Both the position numbers and the translations under genes were made by a program. A stretch of 64,000 nucleotides of DNA, taken from assembly GCA_024734555.1 (NCBI GenBank), contig JANPWX010000204.1:1256958-1320957 (forward strand), read 5' to 3'. The notes below the pieces were generated by a model that did no database searches, had not been told where the DNA came from, and saw only the letters and a list, made by a program, of their open reading frames with translations. Each line of letters starts with the position of its first letter. The first letter of the stretch is position 1. Shown here in pieces: positions 24,861-38,400 of this stretch. The stretch is from Trochalopteron elliotii (taxonomy: Eukaryota > Chordata > Aves > Passeriformes > Leiothrichidae).

Positions 24861-27800
24861 TTTTCATTTTTTTCATTTTTTTGTTCTGGAGTTGCTATAA
24901 GTGTTAGGATGGGTGTGAACAATGTGGGATGCAGTAACTTTCCCAACAAACCTAAGCTTCTTTTGGATATTCTACGTTGGCATTTGGGATCTAGTGAAAA
25001 AACTGAAAGGCTTATCAGCCCTTTCTGGAAATTCTTCCTTTAAAATGCTTCCAAAGAAGCAATTTCTCTTCTTTGCACAGATCTTCTCATATAAGGAGCC
25101 AGGTTCTGTCACCCTTGTTATGTGATACAATTTTGTCTTGTATATTCAGCCTCACTGAGCTGAATGAGTTTCATTCTTCTGAGTAAAGGTGGCAGTTTTA
25201 TGAAGTCTGTAAATATATTAGTAGAAGAGATGTCTCCCACATCTTTTCCTCAGGCACATGAGCCAATATCATGTCCTATGACAGAAATGGGAACTATCCT
25301 GGCTGTTGAGTTTACATGACACAGTGGGACAGTGCCATTTGCATTCACTTCTGGTTGAAGGAGAGAACATGCTGCTGTCTTGTGCTGTGAAGAAAGGACA
25401 TCCAGTGTTGGTGGGGAAAGCAGAGGGGAGGAAGGAGACATGAAGTAAGATCCTGACAAAAGGTTTGTGTTCAATATTAAGGACTTAATAAGTATTGTGA
25501 TTCCCTTATGGCATACAGATGACCACGATGATTTCATACTGTTTGCTAATACATGTTTGACAAAGCTATAATGTCATGGCAATCCTTGAGGGACATGGTT
25601 ATCAATCCCAGACATTAATACTCAAGATGACTGCATTCAGGAAGGGAAAGCCATTTTTAGCTGAACACAGACCACAATTGCTATGCCTGAAGAGAATACA
25701 AGTGTATTTAAATAATAAGATATTTGCTTTGCAAAAGATTGGCATAAGCTTTTGCACAGACTTGTTAGCTTAAAGGCTTATCTCTTTTAATGCTAAGCAG
25801 TATTTCCAGTGTGTTCTCACTGAGGGCCTGATCAGAAGCAGCTGCTTCCTCAGCACTCCATGTGTGCATAAGCCCTTAGTGAAACAGATTTTTCTGTTTG
25901 GATGATCAACATGCACATTTTTTTATATATCCAGCCTTTGTGCCTGGGAAGATAAGAAGAATCCTCTCCCTGCATTCTTCTTTAAACGCCAAAACTCTTT
26001 TGTTTAAGTGACACATGTCACAGGAACATTTATCTACCACAATGCTCCCAATAAGAAACCACTGTTTATTCTTGCTGTCTCTTCACTTAACACATATGCT
26101 ATCTTTCCTACCCCTTCTAAGACTGTCCAGGTGTTTTCATTACATTTTTAGACTTTGATGCACCTTTATCATGTAAACTTTTAACTTCCTCACACCATGT
26201 TAAAACTGATAGTCTCTGAAGAGAATGTTCTCTTGCTTCTACTTCATGTATCTGTGGCAGGTTTTGCTGTTTGTTTGCTTTTTAATTTTCCTCCCTTGTT
26301 TTCTTAATGTATCTGTATGCTGGGAGTGTATATTTGTGCTTTGTAATAATAGATCTCTTTGATGAACTTACTCTGTACCTTCGCTTGGGTTTTTGTATTT
26401 TCTAAGATAACCTTTCACAACTCTTTCTCTGGGACTGATAAACCGTGTGGGCCTGATGTGAGTGCAGACTGCCAGCTGCTGGCAGGCTGAGTAAGAAAAG
26501 AGATTGATCTGCCTTTGCCTTGCTTTTGCTGCTCTTGCCCCAGTCCACTGCTGCCAGCTCAGTCCACAGCAGGGGTATCAGGATGGATAGCTCAGTCTGA
26601 CCATTTTAATTTTCTCATGAAACTTTAAATTCCTCATATTTTTTTACATTTGGGCGTATGCAGAAACAGTTGCACGGTGTCTCAAGGGGCTGATTCCACC
26701 AGGATCTAAGAAATGCCTGTACACCCATGTGCCTTATTCCCATGTCCTCTGTGACATTGTTCCTGAGGCTCTGGATGCAGCAGTGCTGGCAGCTGGAGGC
26801 TCAGGCCATCCCCAGAAAGCAGTAACTCTTCCCAGGGCATCCTCACACATTATGATCTTCCTTTCTTGCACATTCACCACTCTTTTGTAATTCCTCTGGT
26901 CCTCAGGGTGCAGAGGAAGGATCCGAGTGGGGCTCAGGATTGCCCTACATGGGGCACTGCATCTACTTTGTCAACAAAAAGACTCTTTTTCCTCTATTTC
27001 AGTTGCCTGCTCTCTTAGGTTCAGTGATCCCATCTGTTAGTATTTTGGGACCTAATGTCACACAAAAGGAGAGATAGAAAGAGCTTTTCTTTCTGAAATG
27101 ACTTTACTAGTCCTGAAGGTTGGTTTATACTGCCACTACCTGTCCACCATACCTGCTGCAGCCCTTTCCTGCACACACACACAAAAACAGTTCATGCAAA
27201 TTTTTCCACAGCTACAAACAGTTTGGAGAAGGAAGTGAGAGACATTAAGGATTTTATTTTATTGCTCTTTCTGTCCTGGAGAGTTTGATAAGGCATGAAT
27301 CAGTTAAAAACCATTTTTAAATTATCGTGTTTTTTCTAGCCATGTTATAAGTAGGCATAAATATCTTCTAACAAATCTTTACGTGATTCTGCCTCTATTC
27401 CTCATCCTCTGAACCCCATTTTGAGCCACTGTCAATGCTTCCCAATCAAACTGCCCTTTCTAGCTGGTGCAGTTAGGCAAGCCTGCAGCCCCAGGCCCCT
27501 ACACCCTCCTAGGGATGGGTGACAACCCTTGCCTGCAGCAGTTCATGCCATGCACATTGTTCTTAAAACACCTCATGGCTATTGTATCTCATTGTAAAAA
27601 AGAGAATTAAATACAAAATGAGCTTGAACTCAGATCTACAAGCATATTCATATTTTTTAATTATATCAAAACCAGCAAGGCAGTGTGCTCCTCCTGGGGT
27701 CACTGAGGTTGGGGTGACAGAGATGTTATAAGAGGTCATCATCTTGAATCTCACTGCCTTTGGTAGCAGGAACTGAAGGTCCACAGCCTCCAACACCCTG

Positions 27801-29934
27801 CTGAGAGGGGCAGGAAAAATGCCTTGGTCAGAGAAAATAACTTAACAGTTTGGGTTTGGGAAATGCAGAGGGTTTTTAATGTTGTGCACAACAGTTAGAG
27901 TATTTATGTTAGTTTTGATTTCTATCTGTCAGAGCCCAAATTTACATCTTCTGCTTCCCAGAAAAACCTCCTATCTGCCACATTAGAGGTTGCCTTGGGC
28001 AAGAATGTTTTTGCTCTTCCCTCCACACCTGCCAGGTGTGGTTTTTTCCCACCAGAAAAAAAAAGCATTTTATTTTTCATTAGAGTGCATAGGCTGGAAA
28101 GGAACACTCAATTCTTGACAGATTAGGGATAATAGGGAACGGAAAACCTAGAAGTCCAATTCCTTCTCAAAAGAAAAAGAGATTTTTCCATCTTTTTTTC
28201 ATCTAAAGACTTCCTTGGGCATTTGCCTTGTAAGCTCCATGTCTTGATGACTAAAAAGCTAAAGTGCCTGTTGACATCTGTATGCTGTTCTATGAAGACA
28301 CAAGTACCTTTCCTAGAGAAAGACAAGGTTGCCATTCCCCATATGGAAGAACAGGTGGAGAGGTCAGCCCTTACATATTTCTGTGATGTAAATTTAGGAC
28401 AGTATTTGGTAAGGCACAGCAACCATATGCCCAGTTGCAAATATGTGGACAAGGACAAGAATATCACTTCTGACCATTCCTCAGAAATGTGATCACTTCT
28501 GTAGCAAAGGCACTGAAAACTGCACAGCACTCTAGAAATAAGAAGCTGATCTGCCTAAAATGATTTGTGGAGAGTGGACTGCACAGTATTCAGCACTATT
28601 GTCCAAGTTTTGAGGATGGACAGGCTCTTTTCTGGTGTGCTTTTATTCTCCCAAGTTCTTCCTTTATCACATACCACATTTCGTTTCTAAATTTCCCTTC
28701 CTCACTCTCAAACGTTGTTTGTTCTGATTTCCTTAGGCTTGCTATTTGCAAGGGTGTACAGAAGTTTAACCTGGCTTTCCAAAGCCAGCCGTGGCTTTGC
28801 TTTTTTTAAACACCACCTCTGTCAAATAGGAACTAGCCCTACTTAATGCCAGGCATTCCTAGGTAGAGAGACCACATGTGTAAAAAGCATGAGAACCCAG
28901 CAGCAAAGTCCAGACTAATACTGAGCAGCAAAAACCCTCATGCTTTGGGAGCCCTTCTCGTTGGGCAAACTCCTGCTTAGGTGGTGGTCAGCTTTTGCTA
29001 GCTCTTGTAGCAAGCAGGAACCTTCAGGGCTCTCCCATTCCTCTCCAAAAACATCCTACCACACCTCTACAGCTTTCTCTTGAGTCTTTTCTCTCTGTCT
29101 AGTTTCTGATACTCAGAAGATTTCCTGGAAGTATGCATCTATTCTATTTCAAGATAATTGGCCCTACTCTATTTGTAAGAATCCCCCATTCCAAATTTTG
29201 TCTAAACTTTTATACATTCCTGAGCTTCCAAAGAGCAATCACTGACGAATTTCTGAAGTCTTTATCTGACTGGTTGTCTTGTTGGATTAGGACAAAGTGT
29301 ATGAAATATATAAATGCTTGATGCTGTATTAAGAAAGATGACTCTTTTTCAAAATTCTGAACTATTTCCTAATGTTTCATTAATTCAGGTAAGGAGTTAC
29401 TTGCTTTTTAAAAATGTGCTTTATAAATACTCCCTCAAGTGCAGCAGTTTGCAGTTTAGAAGTTTGCATTAATGTCTCTTTTTGTTTTCTCAAAGCACAC
29501 CTTAAGTTAAATCTAAATTAACCACAGAAAAGGTCAAAAAATTTTCAAACTTTTCTGGAGCACGACTAACTTAATGTTTTAGCAGCTGGCAGCTGTGCTG
29601 ATTACTTTTGGATTATATCTAAAGTCTGCTGGAATCTAATTAGTGTGATCTATGAACCAGGTAATTAAGGTAAAAACTCCCACATTTTCTTACACCTCAT
29701 TAATGTATTTCCTTTGAAAATTGTTAGCTAATGATGGTACATTAAGTGTTTATCCATGAAATGACAATGAATAATTAACACTTTTTTGTCCTGGGACATT
29801 AAAGGACAGAATGCTGTTTAACTGCTCAATGTGACGATAATTATTTCTTAATTTACAGTGCAAATATCATGCAAATTTGGGAAGAAAGGACAAATCAAAC
29901 AGGGAAAATGGAATGGAAAGAAATAATTTTCTTT

Positions 29935-30020
29935 TCATAGAATTGCAGAAGGGTTTGGATTGGAAGGGACCTTAAAGGTTATCTAGTTACAAGCCCTCTG
30001 CTGTAGGCAAAGACATCTTT
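29935..30020 (-). mobile_element. Short CR1 LINE 3' end, inverted
   Basis: tcatagaattgcagaagggt followed by ttggattggaagggacctta is a diverged reverse complement of the CR1 3' end. Only about 85 bp remain. Confidence 0.82.
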
Positions 30021-30802
30021 CATTCATTTCCTTCTTTCCCAAGAAACATAAAGAAAGCCCTGTGTGCATGCAGGACCCCTGATCCACCTCCCCACAACCT
30101 CTGTTTTCAAGTTATAACTGATTCCAAATGTGTGTTATCATCCCGAACACTGGGATCAACACGTGGGCCTGTGTTCTAGGCACTGGGAGTACAACATTGC
30201 AAATACATCTCTTCCTCAGTAATCAAATCCAACATATGACACACTGCAACAAGTGGATTAGGCATGGAGGAATGGAAAAACAGCCTGTGGTTACACAGGG
30301 TATATAATCACACAAATCGATATATAGATCCAAGTTTTCTGGAAGTAAGTGAAATGAATCAAATACAAGAAATCTCTGTTGTCATGTAAAAGCTGGAACA
30401 GAGTAAGTTAATTTGCTTCAGGACTGCTCTGCTCTACCACGTGAGGCATTTACTCATGGCAAAGCAGCATAGCAAGGGACTCTACCTGTACTCAAGTATT
30501 TAATCTGAAAAACCAGAAAGCTTTCAGTTTGATTGCAGCTGCTCTGTGAAATAACAGTTTTGGTGGGGAACAGTCAAGGCATTGCTTTTGGATCAGAACT
30601 TCAAAAAAAAAAATTTCTCATGATCATCTGTTAGACCATCAAGGACCTGAGTAAATGCATTATCTAGTGAAATCTCTGCCTACAAGGGGAAAAAAACCCA
30701 GTCCAAAACAGAATATATTTTGCCTGTTTTTAATTTCATCTCCAATTAAGACACATTATTTATAAAGTCACAAAAAGTAGTAAAGATTTTTCTGTGAGGC
30801 TT

Positions 30803-30808
30803 TTTATT
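30803..30808 (-). terminator. LEG1: LEG1 poly(A) signal
   Basis: tttatt on the + strand is AATAAA on the - strand, about 240 nt after the LEG1 stop codon. It is the first canonical hexamer downstream of the stop. Confidence 0.6.
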
Positions 30809-31045
30809 TATAAGGAATTGAGTTAAACAAATGAGATAATTAGGGAAATTAAGGCTAAAAATATCGATTCCATATGAGAGAGAGACACGCATAGTTACTC
30901 AGGAAATCCTGCTGTAGGAAATTACCAAGGCCAGATTACCAGACACATATCTGCTAAAATATTAAATCAATTAAATCAATTCCATGTTGGAATCACTCTT
31001 TCTCAAGGAGTTGGGAACTTTGAAATCATCCCCTTCCAAATAATT

Positions 31046-31173
31046 CTAAATTCCTACTAGATCAAGTAGTTCAAGCTCCCGACTCGAAGTCAGGTGTTCA
31101 ATCAGTTTTCGGCCCATTTTTCTTCCTGCTTCGGTGGACATAGCCTGTTGCCAGAGCTTCAGCAGCAATCCTC
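31046..31173 (-). CDS. LEG1: LEG1 exon 6 (last coding exon)
   Basis: The acceptor ctttccaag precedes the exon, and its first two bases complete the codon split at the end of exon 5 (G + GA = Gly-323). It codes GLLLKLWQQAMSTEAGRKMG, then a basic and leucine-rich stretch, and ends ELLDLVGI with the stop at 31048-31046 (residues 323-364). The frame stays open upstream of the acceptor to 31366, but that part does not resemble LEG1 and is treated as intron. This C-terminus appears longer than the human protein, which I recall at about 330 residues, and it is the least conserved part. Confidence 0.82.
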
Positions 31174-33331
31174 CTTGGAAAGAAACACGACATGACATTG
31201 TCAAATTAGCATGGAGCACATGCAGCTCGCGACATACCAGGGACGGAGTGCGCGCATCTGGCAACAAGCGCTCGACACTCTCCCGGGGACAGTGAAACGA
31301 AGATAAAGCTGGAGCTTGCCGATGGGGTGATAATTGCCTACAAATGTGTAGGGAGACACAGACCATTTATTCAGCTCAGGATCCTTTATATTGACAGACA
31401 ACGGGGCTTGTTCCCTTGTCACCAGTGTTGCAGGAGGAAATGATTGAAGACTTAAGGGAAGGTCTTTGCTCTGGCACGCAGCTTCCTTATTCATGGAGCA
31501 GTAGCCTTGGGAGTTATGATCGGGCCTGTCTTCGTTTACACTCTAAAACAAAGAGTGTTCACTTTCTGCCAGCTAAGACCTCAAGCTAAAGACGCAAATG
31601 ATCCTAATACTTTTGTCCAGGTGATAAGCAGTGCCTCTCTAGGAAGTGTGGCTTGGCCAACTCAGCCTAGCAGTAGCCCCAGTTTGCAGGACAGTCACTG
31701 CTTACTCCTCACTCCACTCAGTGCTCATGTTTAGAGTGGATAGAGGGGAAATGTGAGGGTAAAAATATCTAGTGAAAAACTGAGATGATTTTATTCTCCT
31801 CCTGTTCTGCCTTTGGGTATCAGTGAAAGGTAGAGCATAAAAAAGTTGATCTGACAGTCCACGAGTAGAAAAGCTTTAGAAGCAGCACAATACTCTCTTA
31901 ATACAGTTTCTGCTGGACTAGCAGGGGCAACTAAATGAAAATAAAAAGTAATCAAACTCTGAATCAAGAAATCAAGTCTCACTCTGGGTTGGACAGGGTC
32001 CTGTCCCCGGAGGTAGTAAGACCCTCTATCTGCTGTTGAAGTTTGCAGTACCAGTGGAGAACCCTGTATCTCACAGGATGTGTTTAAAAACATCCACAAA
32101 ACCAGTATATTTTGTCACCTGTGTTTTGTAGCACTAAGGTAGGGTCTTTCAGGTCCCTGCTGAGGCTGTGGATTTAGATGCAGTCAAATTTATTTTAAAG
32201 CTCCATTTTCTGATCTGTAAATCAGTTACCAGGCTGAATTAGCTAGCATTTAATTCTCAGCTGAATTCAAAGCTCATCCCTTAGAGCAAAGTCAGGGAAA
32301 TCTCTCCCCTGCAAAGCAAGGGATTTCAGCTATGGAACTGGTTATGGCTGCACCTTCATGAAACTTAATCTCTCTTTCTTTCCATTTACGGTGTTCAACA
32401 TCCATACATCCTTCCCTCTCTCCCTGCAATGCTGTCCTCACTTGATGTGCTGCCCTTATGTTCTTCTCCCTCCTTCCTGTCCTTCTGGTCCTGCTTTCCC
32501 TTCCTGTGCTCCTCTCTCTTCCTGGAGGTATGTCAAGAAACGCTGAACTGTATCATAGACTTGCAGGCAGGAGATAAATCTGTTCAGACCCTTATGCAGA
32601 GTCCAAAGAATAATAGTATGTGAAAAATGTGAGGGAAGCACTCTGTGATGGGAGGATGCTCTTTTGTAACACTGAATAGCTTTATGTCATCTTTTTCAGC
32701 TTTAAATACAACCAGTGAGAGAATTTTCAGTGAAATGTAAGAGATAGAAGAAGATCACAAATGCCATAGCTAGGCATTTTTCAGTGTATTTTTACATTCT
32801 ATTTTCATTTAAAGATTTAAAATAAGTTTGCTTCATAAAGGTCAAACAAAAATAGGCAACCCAGCAGTACATACAGGAAAGAACTGAATCCTCAGGAGAG
32901 TGTAATTCTGTGTCGGACCACTGGATGGTGATACAAGACTTATTTTGGTGAATACAGTGAAGCCAGCATTGTGTAAGGATACAGTACTGCTGGGACAGAT
33001 CTCTGTTAAATCAACTGGCGAAGCACAAAAAAATCTCTGTTTTTAAAGTTCCGTGAAAACTGGGAAAAAAAAGAGTAAGATCATCTGTTCCCAAAATGCT
33101 TTTTTCTCACTGAAATCCCTCATTGTCAGTGTTATCCCACCAGCATTTTCTGTCTGGTGTGTTGTTTGCTTATAGTCGTGTTTTTAACTGTTTTACTATT
33201 AGTCTCTAAGATGTATTTATATCAAACATTCTCTGTATTCATATGGAGAAAGATGTATGTAAAGATGAATGCAGAGAGAACAAGATACTAAATATCTATG
33301 GACAACAGACATCTGTAGGTCAGGCTCATAC
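31174..33331 (-). other. LEG1: LEG1 intron 5
   Basis: Bounded by exon 5's donor (ACAG/GTATGA) and the acceptor CCAAG. A modest CpG cluster at about 31220-31320 sits just upstream of exon 6. I recognise no other feature; open frames such as 31791-32099 are unremarkable. Confidence 0.8.
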
Positions 33332-33570
33332 CTGTTAATTTATTTCCTTCGTGGAGAGCTCTCAGTGACACCAGGACATTATTTTGCTCTGGACTGAAGT
33401 CACTAATAAATGGGAGGACATCCCCTTCAACAAGCATCCTCTGGGGCAGGAAAACCTGGAAGCTGTTTGTGGTTGGTAAGTCTGTATTGAAGTGTGTGGC
33501 AGCAATGAAATCTACACCGTTAGCCCAGTCTTCACCAAAACTTGCTTCTGGACCAGAGAGATATTTTAAC
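33332..33570 (-). CDS. LEG1: LEG1 exon 5
   Basis: The acceptor tctctttcag and donor ACAG/GTATGA bound 239 bases in phase 2 to phase 1 (residues 243-323). The product includes EDWANGVDFIAATHFNTDLP, then FLPQRMLVEGDVLPFISDF and SPEQNNVLVSLRALHEGN. The PFISDF motif with the downstream 'QNNVLV' block is a good match to the C-terminal part of LEG1 (human PFISDFTAFQNVVLV as I recall it). There are no frameshifts or internal stops. Confidence 0.93.
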
Positions 33571-34020
33571 CTGAAAGAGAAGAAAATATAAAATGCAGCA
33601 GATAACTGAACTTTCCTGTGGAACACACTTCTTGATCATTTATCCCAAAGGTTTTTGTTCAATATAAAATCCTGAGTGGCCTCAGGGCCACAGTGACTTA
33701 AAGCCGCCTTCAGTACTTTATACCTAATTTCTCCTGGCAACCCTCCTCTGCCCAGATTAAACACAGTTCCTGAATCAGGCCATGGCTCACAGAGGGGAAC
33801 CAGCGTCTCATTTTAAGCCCAGAGCCTGACTGGTCATTGTGGTTTGGGCAGCCATCTCTCACTGGCCATTCCACACTCTGAGGGAGTGGAAGGAAGAGCA
33901 GTACCTAAAGAGTAGATGCCTAAGGTATGAAAGCTCATGCAGACTTTGCTAGGATACCATCCTTCCAAAGAGCCATGGAGGTGGAAAGATCCTCCATGAA
34001 CACTGCTCTATTCCCCTTAC
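33571..34020 (-). other. LEG1: LEG1 intron 4
   Basis: A 450-bp intron with donor AG/GTAAGG and acceptor CTTTCAG. I see nothing else in it. Confidence 0.85.
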
Positions 34021-34154
34021 CTGTCCTGGAATTTGGGGAGTGCATAAGCAATGGAGCTGGTGTGTGCCTTCCACATGAGGCCAAGGGCATCATCCAGTTT
34101 GAAGGAGGAGAAGCTGGCAGAGCTCACAGCTTTGTGTTCTGTAGATAACAGATA
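34021..34154 (-). CDS. LEG1: LEG1 exon 4
   Basis: The acceptor ctgttgctgcag and donor AG/GTAAGG bound 134 bases, phase 0 to phase 2 (residues 199-243). It codes YLLSTEHKAVSSASFSSFKL, then DDALGLMWKAHTSSIAYALP and KFQDR. The LMWKAHTSSI segment matches the family's LWAAHTSTL block, as I recall the human protein. The reading is clean and the splice sites are strong. Confidence 0.92.
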
Positions 34155-35246
34155 CTGCAGCAACAGGGAGCAAAAAGGGCAGAGAATGAGGGAGGACATT
34201 TAAACCCAATTTTTTTTTTTAAATATAAGCACATACCTCACAAAATAATAAGTTTGACAGCTAAAGGAAATTGCATTTGAATAGTTTATGGTAGTTGCTA
34301 TTCTTCAACTTCAACATTACAAGGGTTTTATCCACATAATTTTGGTATTTGGTTACAAAAATTCAGTGAACTTTTGTATCTGAGTGCCATAGAAGGTTCA
34401 GTACTGAAACGGGGGATTCCTCGAAAACTTGCCTATACTATTTTGACCAAAACTTTCTGAAGATTTTCAGAAAATAAGAAAATTATCCTTGTTATCATTA
34501 TGGTTATTTGAGGAGTAGATATTTTACAATAACTTCTGAAACACAATTCATGGCAAAAATGAACTTATGAAGACAAATCCAGTTTTACTCTTAAACCATC
34601 TACCTTCACTCACAAGTGGGACTTACAGTTTAAGGTTTCTGATCATTCTCAATTATTTGACTACCAATAAAAAGTGTTGATTGCAGTAGTCTAGCTATAA
34701 AAATAGCTATTTAATCTATGAAGTAAGAAATATCATCATCTTTGGGATTACAAAACAGCTGAGTGAGGAGGAAAGAGAATATCTACTTGCATATATAGGT
34801 GTCCTTCTGAATGATGTTTCAGCATTTTCAAGTTTTTAGATGTTCAAAGAAATAAATGAGCCCTTTTAAACCAACCAAAGGCCACTTCTTAAGGGCAGGC
34901 TCCATCTCACAGGTTTATTTTGCATTGCTAACATAAGCAATATTGGAAGAATACAAATATAACTGAATACAAAACAGTGTCATGGAACAGAGGCCAAAAT
35001 ACAGGACTGTTTCAAAGGAAGAAAAAAATTCTATAACTTGTAAAAATCCTTAACTTGTAAAAATCCTGTCCTACTTATCTCTGACTCACTATAAGTTATG
35101 TTTTCCATTTTCCCTTGTTGTTTTTATATGAAGATGCTATTTGAAACAAACTAAGCTTTCTGAATCTTAAAAATGACAGTAATAATAGTTTTTAAAGCTA
35201 ATATTCTGGTATAACTTCTAAAAATATATTTTAAAAATTTATTTAC
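34155..35246 (-). other. LEG1: LEG1 intron 3
   Basis: AT-rich DNA between donor GAA/GTAAAT and acceptor GCTGCAG. I see no repeat or gene. Confidence 0.85.
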
Positions 35247-35431
35247 TTCAAAAAAGGCCTTCCAGTCATCCATGAGCTTGGGCATGTGAGACCAGCAGTC
35301 TTTAACGCTGTAACAGAAATCATCTTTTTGCTCCTCTGGTGGCAATATTTCTATCTCATATGGCAGCTGCCCAAAGAGGCCAGCCTCCACTGCCCCCAGA
35401 AAGGGTATAATAGCCAGATAGTAATTCATAC
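35247..35431 (-). CDS. LEG1: LEG1 exon 3
   Basis: The acceptor ttattgttacag and donor GAA/GTAAAT bound 185 bases, phase 1 to phase 0 (residues 137-198). It codes MNYYLAIIPFLGAVEAGLFG, then PPEEQKDDFCYSVKDCWSHM and PKLMDDWKAFFE. The FCYS....C cysteine pair and the 'LP(F)L.AV..G' helix are shared with LEG1 proteins, and the cysteine pair probably forms a disulfide in the secreted protein. The exon joins exon 2 through a TGT (Cys-137) split codon. Confidence 0.93.
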
Positions 35432-38400
35432 CTGTAACAATAATTAAAAAGCAGGAGGTGTTAATCACAAGCAAATGAAAAATTCCCATATAAGAAAATG
35501 AACTCTCTCCCACACCAAATGCAACTGTTTCAAATTGCCACAAATACAACCGTGTTCAGATGTGGAATATATGTACTGAAATGTAATAATGATGAGACTT
35601 GTATTGATTTAGATATGATTTGTAGTGTTCATTTATGCATTGTCCTTTAAGAGCCTTGTATGAGCTTACACTGTGCTTTACTTTGCAGGAAAGAAAAAAA
35701 ACTAATGGAAAAAAGTTGGATCTTTGTAGGCTGTCATGGACAGGACAAGATAAATCTCTCAAATATTAACTGCAAACTAAGTATAGAAAGACTAAGGGAT
35801 ATTCCACAAGTATTGTTGCCATAAAAAAACCTCTTCTATGTATCCTAGACTTATGAGAAAGGAAAATGTGATATTTTACTGGAAAATAATAATTTTGCTT
35901 CTAAAAATATTTCACTCACTGAAAATTGCTTGGATATTACCTCAGTTTATCTGTTTAGATTTATTTTATGATGATGGCTTTCTTTGGTCTAATCCTTAAG
36001 TTGGAGCAGTCAGATCCAGTATGTAGGAAATTCTGGCTCATTTCTCACTGGTGCCAAATTTTGTTCCCACTGAGAGTTCCCATAGGGCTATTGATATTCC
36101 TCTCTTGAAAGGAGGATTTGAAGTTCTCCTCTTAATTGTATCCCCTTTGTAGAAAAGAAGTTTGACAGTTTTGAGTGAAGAAAAGCCTGGGGATCAGTTG
36201 CTCTCCCTCTTGGGTGGGTGCCTCTGAGCTGTTATGGTGAGAATTCATTTGCTCATACTTGGTCTCAGGGCCACAGACTGCCCTGATATTTTGTACAAAG
36301 TCCCGGCAGTGAGGATCAAAATCACCAAAACCTGAACACCTACCATGTATCTGTGTCCTCCTAATGGGAAGCCATCATGGAAGAAGATCACAAAACAAAG
36401 CTCACGAAGAAGGAGTGTGTGTGTTGGCTATAGTTCAGCAGGGTCTGCACACCTTAGAAGCAGGAATACTGAGGGAACTCAGTGTATTGCTCTAAGCATG
36501 AGATGAAAAAAAAGGATGGAGCAGCATGGAGGTGCGGTGGTCATGGTCTATCAAAATCGATGCAGATATGATGGAGCAACACAGTGGTGTTGTGGTTTTG
36601 CTCCACTGAAAACATGCAGCTAGCAGGAGCTAAGCCAAAGGAATGAACCAGACAGTAGCCAGAAGCTGGCCTTTGCTTCTTTAGCTCAAAAATGCATCTT
36701 GCTTTTCACACTCTACATATACTAATCATTCAAGCATCACATCAACATGAAATGTCACCAGCTGTAATTTTGCTTTTTCTCTTCCTCAAAGGAAATAATA
36801 TAAATATAGCTAAAGTGGGGAGGGAGGTCAGAGAAGACTCCATCATAACTTCTGGGATCAGTCAACAGGCTGAACCTGTCTTCTCCCACACAGGGATGCC
36901 TATTGGCTAAGAACCTCATTCTGTGCAAGCTAAATTATTATCTCCAGCTAGCTTTAATTGGTGATTAGAATTGGTTGATATATTGCTTCAAATTCATTTT
37001 TGCAATCAGTTACTATCAACAGCAATATCTGAACATTAACCTGTCACAGTGTTTGACTATCAGTGTGTTTGTTAATAAAGTGTTTGTATTTAAGTGTGCT
37101 ATTCAGTAGACTTTAGTGTGAGTCCTTCAAGGGCTAAGGGAGGAGTGGCCAGCAGCAGACAACATAGTTGACAAAACTGAAAATATCTACCAACTTCAAG
37201 TGGGAACACTGTTGGTGTGTGGCCCTACACAGGTTGGTCAAACCATGCTCCAATAGAGTGGACTGTTTGGTGGGGTCCCCAAAATGGGGCACTGACCAAG
37301 CTGGTCAGACACAAGGGTTTCACTTCCCTGCGGGTGCTGACTGGAGAAATATGAAGGGTTATATACAAAGAGAAACCCCTTGTCTCATGTGACACGCCTC
37401 CTGAATGTAGACCTGGTGGGGAATTCAGGAGGAAAGGTATGGCCAGTCAGAAGAGCAAAGGAAAACTCTCAAGTGATGAGAAGACACTGTTTCACTGAGG
37501 GTCATTGCTGAACTGGCTTTTGCTTCTTGTTCACTGTTTCTATGAGAAGTATTGAAACCTTGATCTCACATCACAAAGTGCTTATATTCTTCTAAGTGTG
37601 CTTGCCTATATTATATATTTACACCTGCAAGGGTGACTTAGAGACCAGAAAAAATGCAAGACAGGACTATACTGAATATTATTCTGGGCAAAAAAGACCA
37701 ATGTTCTTAAGCAGGTAGTATCACATATACCCAAGGTATATTAAGTGTGAGTTTCTGGTTTAAACTCATTCCTGGTTTCTTGTGACTGTTTGTACCAAAG
37801 AGGGCTGCTCTGAAGGCCAGCTGAAAGCATTCATACCTTCAGAACACTAAGAGACATTTTCATCCAGTCTCAAAGACTTTGCATGTTCTTGCTGCAATAC
37901 AGTAAATCAAAGCTTGAGTTTATACATTTTCTGGAGGCAACAAAATGGATATCAATCAAACATGCAATATTTAGAAGTAAATTAAGAGCAGGAGTTCAAA
38001 CTCTGAGAAAGTAAAAGTGGAGGTTTCTCTTCCAGGAAGGTCCCCTTCATGCAAAGGGTTATGCAGGGACTCTTGTTACTTGACACTGTGTGGGACAGCA
38101 TCCCACAGTGCACCTAGTGCTATCCAAACACAGAGAGGGAGAACCAAAGCTGGAGTGAGTATCACAGTCAGTTTTACCCTAGATTTACATTTTAAATTTA
38201 ATCTATGCTTATGTATTTGTTCACTTGAAGATATATACATTTAATTGCTGATTCACAGCCAGAAGCTTAATCCAAATGGCCATTGAAGGAAAAACTTTCC
38301 TGTGGCAGGGAAGGAACAGAGCTGCTTGCTCAAATCTGCTGACAGGAGGAAAAGGAGAGCTTACGACAGGACATCAGGGAAGCTGAGAGAGCAAGGGACA

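Larger units (their letters stand above)
23484..30802. other. Intergenic gap between convergent THEMIS and LEG1
   Basis: AT-rich, gene-free DNA between two 3' ends that face each other. It holds CR1 fragments at about 24665-24860 (+) and 29935-30020 (-). The longest open frame (28123-28530, - strand) has no recognisable domain, splice context or codon signal, so I do not call it a gene. Confidence 0.6.

Noticed and set aside
28123..28530. 135-codon - strand frame, with an 89-codon frame opposite
   Set aside because: No domain, no good promoter or splice sites, and composition like the surrounding intergenic DNA.
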